This document shows positions 35,405-43,703 of a stretch of 64,000 nt of DNA, in pieces. The first letter of the stretch is position 1; every line of letters begins with the position of its first letter. A program made the position numbers and the translations under genes. Origin of the DNA: an uncultured Ilumatobacter sp. (GTDB lineage: Bacteria > Actinomycetota > Acidimicrobiia > Acidimicrobiales > Ilumatobacteraceae); the NCBI GenBank assembly GCA_937905835.1, contig CALCXK010000056.1, positions 186,001 to 250,000 on the forward strand. The letters are read 5' to 3'. The notes beneath the pieces are model-generated. The model saw only the letters and a list, made by a program, of their open reading frames with translations, had not been told where the DNA came from and did no database searches.

Positions 35405-36625
35405 TCATCGAGCAGCAATGGCTGACCCGGCGTGGTAGCCGTTCGTCCATGCATTCTGGAAGTTGAAGCCGCCCGTGACGCCGTCGACGTCGATGACTTC
35501 TCCGGCGAAGTAGAGGCCCTGTTCGAGTTTGCTCTCCATCGTTTGGAAGTTGATCTCGTTGAGAGATATGCCGCCGCACGTGACGAATTCATCCTTGTTC
35601 GTACTTTTGCCGCTGACCGTGAATGTCGAGGATGTGAGCTGGTTGAGTAGTTGGGTTGCTTGTGTCTTGCTGAGCTGCGACCACGTCGTAGTGACCGGGA
35701 CGTCTGCGGCTGCGAGTAAACGCAGCCAGAGTCGCTTCGGGATAGCAGTAAATGGACTTCGGCTGGAAAGTTGGCGCTTTGCTTCGCTGAGCCGCTTCTC
35801 GGCGACAACTGTCGCGGGGTCGGCGTCTGGTAGCCAGTTCACGGAGAGAGTAAACCGATAACCGCGCTCAGCCAGTTCGCGAGCACCCCATGCAGAGATT
35901 TTCAGAATTCCTGGCCCGCTCAGGCCCCAATGGGTGATGAGGACGGGTCCCCGGCTTCTGAGTTTGCTCTGCTGGATGCGGACTTCAGCAGGACTCACCG
36001 AGAGGCCGAGCAGCCCGTCAATGCGGGGATCCTTGATCTTGAAGGTGAAGAGTGAAGGTGTTGGTGGCTGAAGTTCGTGACCAAGACTCGCAGCGAGTTT
36101 GGCTCCTGCGGCGTACCGAGTTCCGCCCGTAGCGATGAGAACATTTGCTGTCGTGTAAGAATTTCCGGTATCCGTCACGAGTTCGAAGTTGTCCCCGTTC
36201 TTGACAACGGAGATCACTCCTTCTCCGGTGTGGATACTGACCCTGGCGGCGTCAGCGGCACCGAGCAGGGTGTCAACGATCGTTTGCGAGCTGTCGGTAT
36301 CTGGGAACATCCGGCCATCGGCCTCGGTTTTCAGGGTGACACCGCGTTTGGCGAACCAATCAACGGTGTCAGCGGCACCGAATCGATTGAACGAGCCAAT
36401 CAACGATTTCTCGCCGCGGGGATAATTCCGACTCAACTCACGCGGCTCGAAACATTGGTGCGTGACGTTGCAGCGACCGCCGCCCGAGATTTTTACTTTC
36501 TGCAGCAGCTGCGACGTCTTCTCGAGAATCAGTACTGATTTCCCGGAGTTCTCTGCGCAGGTGATCGCAGAGAAGAATCCTGCTGCACCTCCGCCGATAA
36601 CGATGAGGTCAAACAACATGCTCAA
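35405..36625 (-). CDS. HI0933/BaiN-family FAD-dependent oxidoreductase
   Basis: A 406-residue flavoprotein. DLIVIGGGAAGFFSAITCAENSGKSVLILEKTSQLLQKVKISGGGRCNVTH is the family N-terminal signature; VLIATGGTRYA and the C-terminal LYFAGEVIDVDGVTGGFNFQNAWTNGYHAGSA complete the FAD site. Members are predicted NAD(P)/FAD oxidoreductases of unclear substrate, one of them a bile-acid reductase. Codon choice is visibly less GC-rich than in neighbouring genes (many AAT, ATT, TTG, AGT codons), suggesting acquisition by transfer. Confidence 0.9.
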   Translation of the reverse strand: MSMLFDLIVIGGGAAGFFSAITCAENSGKSVLILEKTSQLLQKVKISGGGRCNVTHQCFEPRELSRNYPRGEKSLIGSFNRFGAADTVDWFAKRGVTLKTEADGRMFPDTDSSQTIVDTLLGAADAARVSIHTGEGVISVVKNGDNFELVTDTGNSYTTANVLIATGGTRYAAGAKLAASLGHELQPPTPSLFTFKIKDPRIDGLLGLSVSPAEVRIQQSKLRSRGPVLITHWGLSGPGILKISAWGARELAERGYRFTLSVNWLPDADPATVVAEKRLSEAKRQLSSRSPFTAIPKRLWLRLLAAADVPVTTTWSQLSKTQATQLLNQLTSSTFTVSGKSTNKDEFVTCGGISLNEINFQTMESKLEQGLYFAGEVIDVDGVTGGFNFQNAWTNGYHAGSAIAAR

Positions 36626-36832
36626 TCACTGTAGAGACGATGTGGGCCGTGCCGTCCGGAAGATCACATTCTCCATCGCCTGCCAGCCCGTCCCGTCCGT
36701 TGCATTTCGCCCAGCCCGGCCGCTGTTGGCAAGTCCTACATGACACCGGCGGCGATGGCCTCGATATCGAGAGCGAGTTGCAGCGTGACTTCAGCATCGG
36801 GAAAACGGTGCGCACACGATCCCGCCGTGGCG

Positions 36833-37831
36833 TTAACCCAGGTCGGGCCAGGAGCGTTTGGCCCTGCGGCGTTTGCCGGCGGCGCCCAATTTGCGACGGT
36901 CGGCAAGATCCCAATCACGGCGCCAACTGGTGTGCTCGGGGCCCATGAGCGACGGGCTTTCGCCGAGCGCCGCCCGGCTTCGGGCTGACCAGTAGTCGGT
37001 GAGGGCTTCGTCGCCGAGCACCGTTGCTTCGGCTTCGATGCGGGCGTTGAAACGGCGAGTAGATTCACCTGCTTCGGGCCACATTGGGGCGCCGAAGACG
37101 ACCTTGGTGCGGCCCGGCTTCGGACGTTTCATGCCCTTGCCGAAGATCGAGCCGGTGCCATCGATGAACACGGGTATCACTGGTGCACCGGTCTTTGCCG
37201 CCAGGTAGGCAGCGCCGCCCTTGAATTCTTGGCCCCAGCCGTCGGGGGAGCGCCCGCCTTCCGGGTAGATGAGGAGGCTGTTGCCCTTCGTCATGAGTGT
37301 CACAAGCATGTCGCTCGACTTGCGACCCGTGACCTCACGATCGATCGGCACAGCGTTGAGCGCGAGTGCCGAGACTGCCGACTTCCACTTTTTGTCGAAG
37401 AAGTAGTCGGCTGCGGCAGCGACCACGAGGTCACGTCGCCAAGTGAATGGAATCGACCGAATCATCAACCCGGTGTCTAAGTGGCTGTGGTGCGTCGGGG
37501 CGAAGATCACAGGCGGCGGATTTTCGAGCCGCTGCAGCGATGCGAGCCGGTCGACGCCGGTGACCTCAGGGTTGGTCAGGATGCGTGCAGCGAGGCGAAT
37601 CGGCCCCCTAGTGATCACGCCGCGAATGCTGGAAGCCAGCGGACGACGGGCCCAGTCGGTGTCGTAGTGCGCACCCAGACCGGACGCCTCGGCAGGTACC
37701 TCCACCCCGCGCGGCACCGTGGGCGCCCGGAACGGAAACCCGAAGTTACGCAAGGGCGTCGTCGCTTGGCGAACGGCGCTTTCCGCCTTGCCGGCGAGCT
37801 TCTGCGCCCGCTTCATGTAGGGATTCGCCAT
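36833..37831 (-). CDS. PlsC-type 1-acyl-glycerol-phosphate acyltransferase
   Basis: A 332-residue protein. The catalytic block is APTHHSHLDTGLM (the HX4D motif). It is followed by NAVPIDRE, YPEGGRSPDGWGQEFKGGAAYLA (EGxRS variant, phosphate binding) and TGAPVIPVFIDGTGSIFGKG. It transfers an acyl chain to a lysophosphatidate-like acceptor at the membrane. A C-terminal basic tail is present. It starts 18 bases after the LarA-like gene and is the last gene of the four-gene operon. The 200 bases downstream to 36626 show no gene. Confidence 0.9.
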   Translation of the reverse strand: MANPYMKRAQKLAGKAESAVRQATTPLRNFGFPFRAPTVPRGVEVPAEASGLGAHYDTDWARRPLASSIRGVITRGPIRLAARILTNPEVTGVDRLASLQRLENPPPVIFAPTHHSHLDTGLMIRSIPFTWRRDLVVAAAADYFFDKKWKSAVSALALNAVPIDREVTGRKSSDMLVTLMTKGNSLLIYPEGGRSPDGWGQEFKGGAAYLAAKTGAPVIPVFIDGTGSIFGKGMKRPKPGRTKVVFGAPMWPEAGESTRRFNARIEAEATVLGDEALTDYWSARSRAALGESPSLMGPEHTSWRRDWDLADRRKLGAAGKRRRAKRSWPDLG

Positions 37832-37849
37832 GTCGAAGACCGTCGCGCC

Positions 37850-39436
37850 TTACTTGACGTCGGCGACGAGGACAGACGGAACGTGGAGGTGGGTTATCGT
37901 CGGAGCACGACCAACGACGTCGCTGGCGATCTCGAAGGCATCGTTCATCGTCGAGGCCGGCGTAAAGCCGAGACGACGAACCGTCGGGGCGTCGCCGCCG
38001 ACAATGATGACCTTGCCGGCGTGCTGCTGACCGTGTGCACCCCAGTACCAGGCATAGAACGGGTGGACGCCGTGGTAGGCGTTGCCGGTGCGATACAGAT
38101 GGCGATACCACTCGTCTTCGGCGTACTTCTTCTCCCACTTTTCGCTCATCACGGCCGGGTCGGTCGTGTCGGTAAGCACTTCTTCGAAGAAGTCGATGTA
38201 ACTCGGGTGATGGACGGGGTTGAAGTCGCGATACGTCGGGTGCGTCATGATGATGACGCCGCCCTCACGTACGAGCGGCTTGCCCCGGTACATGTTGAAC
38301 AGGTAGCCGAGGCCCATGCACATCACGAGGATCGGGTTCATGACGCCCTCGGGGTTGTACGGGCAGATGTACGGGATACCCATCGTCAAAATGTCGGTCT
38401 GACCCTCGACTTCGACGAGGTGCTGGGCATACACGTGCTTCAGCGTCTCTTCGTGCACGGTCGGAGTGAACCCGGCCTGGACCGAGGTCATCTCGTATGG
38501 CGACTCAATCGAGTGCATGATTTTGCGACGCGCCTTCACCGGCATTGCACTCAACGACTTTTGGGTGGCGAGGTAGGTGGCGCGGTCCTTGGCGTTCCAT
38601 TCCCACTCGCGTTTGGCGAGGAAGTCGAACGGTTTCGGGAACGTGTTTGTGTTGAGTGTGGTCTCGACGGTAAAGATCTGCGGACCACTTTCGCGCAGGA
38701 CCTCGCCCATCCGCCACAGGCTCTGGTGCAGGGCGCTGTGGTGGCGGTCCATCAGGCTGCGGGTGTTCTGCAGCGTCTTCGGGTTGTGGTGGAAGCTGAG
38801 GCAGCGGTACGAGGCGACGCCGGTGGTGATTGACTTCCAACCGCCGTCCATGGCGACTTGGTTGACGTTGGCGTAGACGACGAGGTCCGACTCGGCGACG
38901 CGTTTGTTGATCTCGAGGACTTCGCCCTCTTCAGTCTCACCAATCACGGTGAGGTTGTCGTAGTCCTCAGCGTCGTGCTGATAGAGCGTGCCACGCGGGT
39001 GGAACGCATCGAAGATGCGATCGCCGAGCACGTGCTTAAGTTCGTAATCGTGCATCCGACGGTGTAGGCCAAGTGCCGCGATCAGGTGGACGTCGTCGAC
39101 CCCGGCCTCGGCGGCCATTTCAAGCACGGCCTCGATAATCCGCTGGCGGGTGTCAGGTCGGCGCATCTTCGGGAGCGACAGCGAGGCGTCGTCGAAGCAG
39201 ATGGTGAGCTTCATGCCGGGCTTGAGCAGCGTCGGCAACGGATCGGCGTCCATCGGGTGGAGCAGCGCGTTGCGGATTGCACCTTCCGGATCTTCGATGC
39301 CCGGCAGTGGCTCGGGCGGATAGATCACTCGGCTGCGACCGGCGGGCAGGCGTTCGAGGCTGAAGTTCTCGCCGCGCCAAAAGAGCATGGGTGGTGTCGA
39401 GCGATCGACGTCGAGAACAAATCCGGGGCGTGGCAT
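37850..39436 (-). CDS. LarA-like (DUF2088, lactate-racemase-family) protein
   Basis: A 528-residue protein of the nickel-pincer racemase superfamily. The N-terminal phosphate/substrate segment is TICFDDASLSLPKMRRPDTRQRI; the catalytic-His position is kept in ALGLHRRM; the cofactor-Lys position is kept in MDGGWKSITTG. The position of LarA's second catalytic His appears to be Asn or Gln (ANVNQVAM). No larB, larC or larE cofactor genes are in the window. Long extra segments make it larger than LarA (about 425). The start overlaps the ADH stop by one base. Likely acts on a 2-hydroxyacid-like intermediate. Confidence 0.75.
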   Translation of the reverse strand: MPRPGFVLDVDRSTPPMLFWRGENFSLERLPAGRSRVIYPPEPLPGIEDPEGAIRNALLHPMDADPLPTLLKPGMKLTICFDDASLSLPKMRRPDTRQRIIEAVLEMAAEAGVDDVHLIAALGLHRRMHDYELKHVLGDRIFDAFHPRGTLYQHDAEDYDNLTVIGETEEGEVLEINKRVAESDLVVYANVNQVAMDGGWKSITTGVASYRCLSFHHNPKTLQNTRSLMDRHHSALHQSLWRMGEVLRESGPQIFTVETTLNTNTFPKPFDFLAKREWEWNAKDRATYLATQKSLSAMPVKARRKIMHSIESPYEMTSVQAGFTPTVHEETLKHVYAQHLVEVEGQTDILTMGIPYICPYNPEGVMNPILVMCMGLGYLFNMYRGKPLVREGGVIIMTHPTYRDFNPVHHPSYIDFFEEVLTDTTDPAVMSEKWEKKYAEDEWYRHLYRTGNAYHGVHPFYAWYWGAHGQQHAGKVIIVGGDAPTVRRLGFTPASTMNDAFEIASDVVGRAPTITHLHVPSVLVADVK

Positions 39437-40647
39437 CAGCTATCTCCAGTGCGCAGGTCAAATGCGATTTTTACCGCGCCGCGTCGGCCGGCGGTTGCCG
39501 CATGGGCGATGGCGTCGACGTGATCGGCGAGTGGGTAGGTGGCCGAGAGTAAGCGCTCGGCCTGGAAGTGGTTGGCGGTGTCGACGGCGAGATCAAAGGT
39601 CTTCGCGACGCGGCCGTCGGCGAGGGTCTCAGTGCCGTAGGTGTAGGCACCCTTCAACTCGGTCTCACGGTGCCACAGCCCGGTGAGGTCGAGCGTGATG
39701 TCGGCCGGCATGCCAAGCAGCACGACTCGACCACGAGGCTTGGTCATTGCGAGCGCATCGACGACCGACGAGTTCGACCCGACGGCGTCGATCGTGACGT
39801 GCGCGCCAGAGGTGAGTTGGCCGCCGACGACCATGCCGCCGACTTGGCGACGGACGGCGCTCTGCAGCTGGCTGTCGGGAACAACAACGTCGGCTCCGAG
39901 CGCCTTGGCGAAGGCCTGCTGGTGCGGGTAGCGAGCCCCGACGACGATCCGGGCCTCGGGGACGTAGCGCTTGAGGCCTGCAATCGCGGCCAGGCCCATG
40001 GTGCCAGCGCCGAGGACAGCGACAACGGGATTTTCAATGCCGGCCAAGCTCGGCCGGCTGAGGAGAGCAGCGTGAATACCGCCAGCGAGCGGTTCAACAA
40101 GAACAGCTCGTTCGTCAGGCATCGAGTCGTCGATGTGATGGAGCTGCGACTCATGTGCCCAGAACCAGGGGGCCCAGCCGCCACCGGTTGAACAGCAGAA
40201 GCCGGTTTGGATACCTACTTCAAGTGCTCCACCGTTGGAACTCTTGGCGAGATGGGCGTAGTCGTCGCCGTCTGCTGGCGAGGCACCCTCGAAGGGGAGT
40301 GGCAGCCCGCGGGCTGCATGGCCAAGGACTGGTTCGAGAATCACGCGTTGGCCAGACTCGAGTTCGCCGACGACTTCGTGGCCGGGGACGAACGGGAAGC
40401 TGACCCAGTCCTCGAAGTAGGTCGATGCGTGCCCCTCGACGAGCGAGATGTCTGAGCCGCAGATGCCCGCGAGGCGGGTTTTCACTTGATGCCAGCCCAT
40501 GGCGTTTACGCCGCCAGGGCAGGATGGGTCGTCGATCGTGCGAAGGTCAAGCGGGCCCATTTTGGCCGCCATCGTGGGTGACACAGCCGACGCAATCCGG
40601 GCGATGCCGAGCTTGGCGACGTTGCGGCGGACCTGCAGTGCCCTCAT
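39436..40647 (-). CDS. MDR-family alcohol dehydrogenase lacking the structural zinc lobe
   Basis: A 403-residue medium-chain dehydrogenase. Catalytic zinc ligands are in GICGSD (Cys) and VPGHEVVGE (His, Glu), the cofactor motif is VLGAGTMGLAAIAGL, and VVLLGMP follows. The four-cysteine structural zinc loop normally present near residue 100 is absent; instead there is HAARGLPLPFEGASPADGDD followed by a CCSTGGGW segment. It oxidises an alcohol or reduces an aldehyde. It overlaps both neighbours (four bases with the reductase/HAD fusion, one base with the LarA-like gene). Confidence 0.85.
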   Translation of the reverse strand: MRALQVRRNVAKLGIARIASAVSPTMAAKMGPLDLRTIDDPSCPGGVNAMGWHQVKTRLAGICGSDISLVEGHASTYFEDWVSFPFVPGHEVVGELESGQRVILEPVLGHAARGLPLPFEGASPADGDDYAHLAKSSNGGALEVGIQTGFCCSTGGGWAPWFWAHESQLHHIDDSMPDERAVLVEPLAGGIHAALLSRPSLAGIENPVVAVLGAGTMGLAAIAGLKRYVPEARIVVGARYPHQQAFAKALGADVVVPDSQLQSAVRRQVGGMVVGGQLTSGAHVTIDAVGSNSSVVDALAMTKPRGRVVLLGMPADITLDLTGLWHRETELKGAYTYGTETLADGRVAKTFDLAVDTANHFQAERLLSATYPLADHVDAIAHAATAGRRGAVKIAFDLRTGDS

Positions 40648-42998
40648 GAAACGAATGCCTTTCGTTCACGCTCGCTCATCAACTTGCCAATTGGCAGAAT
40701 TGGCTGTGAAGAGCCAGATGCCTTACTCCAGTTCTCAACGAGCCAGCCGCGCTTGCGAGCAATCGTGGCAAGCCGAGTTTCCGGGTTGACCGCAACGGGG
40801 AAACCAACGGCTTCAAACAGCGGAAGGTCGGACGACGAGTCGGCGTAGGCCACGCACTCGCTGATGTCGAGGCCTTCGCGAACACAGTAGTCGGTGAGCA
40901 ACTGTGCTCGGGCCTCGCCGGTTGGCGGCACGAGCGGCATTTCGCCGGTGTAGGTGCCGTTGGGCTTGACGGTCATCTCGGCAGCAAAGATCTCGTCGAA
41001 CAGTGGCCGCAGACCCTCGACGTTGAAGCTCAGTGCACCGGTGATCAAGATCGTCCGGTGGCCCGCAGCGCGATGCTCGCGTACACGGCGGAGGCCTTCG
41101 GGGAAGCTCTTGGCCATGATGAGCTGCGTCATCATTTCTCGGGCGTCGGCTTCGACCTGAGCGACCGGCGCGTTCTCGTAGCGACGGTAGAAATGGCGCA
41201 GGAAGTCGGTGCGGTCTTGACGATCGATTTTGAGGAGGCCGGGGGCTTGGAGCAACGTGCGGAACACGTAGCGGAGGCGCTCGGGCGTATCGAGGCGGCG
41301 GGTGGCCAGCCACGAGTAGCTCTCGACGACGTTTGATGCAATCAGTGTGTTCTCAAGGTCGAAGGCAGCGACATGGCGCTTCGGGTCGAGGACCTGCTCG
41401 CGCATCCGGCCCATGCGGTCGGTCGTCTTTGACTTGCCCGGCGTGGACTTGACGCGGGCGTGCTGGACAATCGACGGCAAATGGATGTTGTTGACGTAGT
41501 GATCCCAATCGATGACTCGCGGATCGAAGTTGAAGTCGCGCTGGTCGTCAGCATCAAGTGTGTCCCACAGGCCGAGCAGGTTGTCGATCTGATAGATCGC
41601 CTCGCACTCGGTGTAGAGGCCGTACAGCTCGACGTATTCGAGCGCCCGCTCGATGTCTTGCCGCTTTGATTCGAGTTCGGCGGCGAAGTCGGCTTGCTTG
41701 CCACGGAGGGGGAGTGTCTGAAGTGCCTTCTCGGCGGTGGTCAGCACCTTCTGGGCTCGGGTGAGCTGCTTCTGCACTCGGCCGCGGCCAGGGAACTTCC
41801 ACTCCGGCACAATGATCGGCTGGCCGTCTTTGTCATACAGCGGATTGTCGGTGAAGAACTTGGTGGTCCAGTCGACCATGGCGCGGTAGCGCAGCGGGTT
41901 GACCCCACCTGATGCGACCTGGCTGATTCTGGGGGCCTTGTCGGGCCCTGCGCCAGCGACGCCGATGATCGCGGCAACGACGATGTCGACGGGGATGACA
42001 TCGACCGTGCCCTCGGGGACGCCGGGGAACTCCTTGAGCAGGCCGCCAGCGAAGGAGATGATGACCGGTTCGGCCATGCGGAAGCCGCGGATCCAGCCGG
42101 GATTGGGTTCTGCCCATGCCGACTCGATGATCGACGGTCGGACGATCGAGACGGGCACATTGCCCTTCACTTCGGTGAGCGCCTGCTCGCCGAGTGCTTT
42201 CGTGTAGGCGTACGCATCGGGCCAGCCGAGGCTTGCGGCCCGCGACCGGCCGGCGTCGACCAGTTCGGCACGGACCCAGCGCTCTCGGAGCTGCTCGGTT
42301 TTTGCAGCGAGTGCGGGTGCGCCGGCGGCACCGAGTTCGGTGCGGGCATCCTTGCGGAATCGTTCGAGGTTCTCACGTGTCCGGCTGATTGCTTCGGTGT
42401 CGCCCTTGAGGCGGCGGGCCGATGCGACTTCGCTGCGCCAGTCGAGGCCGATGTCCCATGGGCCTTCACTGACGAGTTCTTCTGGCGCTCGGCCACGGCG
42501 GTTGCCGGCGACGTAGCAGGTGGAGACCGCGACGATGTGGGGGGTGATGCCGATCTCGTTGCAGAGCTCGGCGATGCGTACAGGGCCGAGCAGGTTGATT
42601 TCGACGGCCGAGTTGAGTGGCGAGTCGAACGAGACGGCGGCGGCCGAGTGGATGATGGTGTTGCAGCTGGCGAACGTCGCCCGATCGGTGTCGTTGAGGT
42701 CGAGGCCGTCACGGCTGACGTCACCGGCGATCGTGGTGATTCGACGATCGGTCATCTCGGCGAAGGTTTCGCTCGAATCAGGGGCACCGAATTTCTCGCG
42801 GAGCCGGTCAAATGCGTTGTTCTTGAGGATCTCCTTCTGCGTCCGCTTGGCCGCAGGAGTCCGTTTGCCATCGCGGACGAGGAGGACGAGTTCGCAGTCA
42901 GGGACCGAGCGCAGCATGCGCTCAACGAGTGCCGTGCCAACAAAACCAGTCGAGCCGGTGATGGCAATACGTTTGCCCGCAAGGGATTCGGCGATCAC
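40644..42998 (-). CDS. Fatty acyl-CoA reductase-like / HAD phosphatase fusion
   Basis: A 784-residue two-part protein. Residues 1 to about 480 are a thioester-reductase-type SDR: AITGSTGFVGTALVERML, VSTCYVAGNRRG and YAYTKALGE (Tyr-x3-Lys), then a FAR-C-like helical region. Residues about 530-784 are a HAD-IB phosphatase: AAFDLENTLIAS, ITGALSFNVEG and YADSSSDLPLFEAVG. The HAD general-acid position reads Glu (DLENT) where Asp is usual. The likely role is reduction of an acyl-CoA to aldehyde or alcohol plus dephosphorylation of a lipid-type intermediate. GTG start at 42998. It is the first gene of the operon, facing the TetR gene. Confidence 0.85.
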   Translation of the reverse strand: MIAESLAGKRIAITGSTGFVGTALVERMLRSVPDCELVLLVRDGKRTPAAKRTQKEILKNNAFDRLREKFGAPDSSETFAEMTDRRITTIAGDVSRDGLDLNDTDRATFASCNTIIHSAAAVSFDSPLNSAVEINLLGPVRIAELCNEIGITPHIVAVSTCYVAGNRRGRAPEELVSEGPWDIGLDWRSEVASARRLKGDTEAISRTRENLERFRKDARTELGAAGAPALAAKTEQLRERWVRAELVDAGRSRAASLGWPDAYAYTKALGEQALTEVKGNVPVSIVRPSIIESAWAEPNPGWIRGFRMAEPVIISFAGGLLKEFPGVPEGTVDVIPVDIVVAAIIGVAGAGPDKAPRISQVASGGVNPLRYRAMVDWTTKFFTDNPLYDKDGQPIIVPEWKFPGRGRVQKQLTRAQKVLTTAEKALQTLPLRGKQADFAAELESKRQDIERALEYVELYGLYTECEAIYQIDNLLGLWDTLDADDQRDFNFDPRVIDWDHYVNNIHLPSIVQHARVKSTPGKSKTTDRMGRMREQVLDPKRHVAAFDLENTLIASNVVESYSWLATRRLDTPERLRYVFRTLLQAPGLLKIDRQDRTDFLRHFYRRYENAPVAQVEADAREMMTQLIMAKSFPEGLRRVREHRAAGHRTILITGALSFNVEGLRPLFDEIFAAEMTVKPNGTYTGEMPLVPPTGEARAQLLTDYCVREGLDISECVAYADSSSDLPLFEAVGFPVAVNPETRLATIARKRGWLVENWSKASGSSQPILPIGKLMSERERKAFVS

Positions 42999-43020
42999 GT
43001 CTCACGTTCTATCACGATTG

Positions 43021-43036
43021 TCTACCAATTGGTAGA
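43021..43036. promoter_or_regulatory. Perfect 16-bp palindrome, probable TetR operator
   Basis: TCTACCAATTGGTAGA is its own reverse complement. It is the only such element in the 72-base divergent space between the reductase/HAD operon and the TetR gene, 22 bases from the first start and 34 from the second. It is well placed to repress both directions. Confidence 0.75.
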
Positions 43037-43070
43037 GAGAGATGTCATGATGTTGCGATGGAGGTAGGTA

Positions 43071-43664
43071 GTGACCGATCGAACGACCCGTGAGCGGATC
43101 CTCGATGCGGCACTCGACTTGTTCGGCGTACGGGGCGTTGTCGCCGTGTCGCTCGACGAGATAGCGCGCGACGTCGGGGTGCGCAAGCAGACGGTGCTGT
43201 ACTGGTTCGACTCGAAGGAAGCCCTGGTCGACGGGGTCCTCGACAAGGTTGCTGCCGAGTTGGTCATTGTGATCGACGCCGCAGTCAGATCGGCGCCCGA
43301 CGATCCACTTGATCGGATCGACGCGGTTGTTCGAGCCGTGTTCCGCCCCGCCGTTCGCCGACCTGGGCTTCTCGGACTGGTACGGGAGGTCAGCAGATTG
43401 AGTCAGGGGCAGGCTGATCGGCTTGCCGAACGCATCGCTCCGCTCATCGACCGGGCTGTTGCCTACCTCGGCGACGAGATGGCAGCAGGGCGACTCAGGT
43501 CGGGTGACCCGCGGCTGATTGCGGCGCTCGGGTACGCAACGATTACGGGTATCGCCACCGAGCCCGAGGTGCTACGCGCTGTCGGCTGGACCGCTGATGC
43601 AGCCGGGTTGCGATCGCTGCGTGATGAGCTACGAGCGTTTCTGCGCGCCGCACTGCAAGCCTGA
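43071..43664 (+). CDS. TetR-family transcriptional regulator
   Basis: A 197-residue protein. The N-terminal HTH is RERILDAALDLFGVRGVVAVSLDEIARDVGVRKQTVLYWFDSKEALVDGVL (residues 6-57). The ligand domain is helical and unassigned. A GGAGG ribosome site at 43060-43064 fixes the GTG start at 43071. It is divergent from the four-gene lipid-type operon and almost certainly controls it and itself through the palindrome at 43021-43036; an acyl-CoA or fatty acid ligand is a reasonable guess. Confidence 0.92.
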   Translation: MTDRTTRERILDAALDLFGVRGVVAVSLDEIARDVGVRKQTVLYWFDSKEALVDGVLDKVAAELVIVIDAAVRSAPDDPLDRIDAVVRAVFRPAVRRPGLLGLVREVSRLSQGQADRLAERIAPLIDRAVAYLGDEMAAGRLRSGDPRLIAALGYATITGIATEPEVLRAVGWTADAAGLRSLRDELRAFLRAALQA

Positions 43665-43703
43665 CCGGCGCGTTGCTGGCCGGCTGCGTTATCGACCGGC
43701 GAG

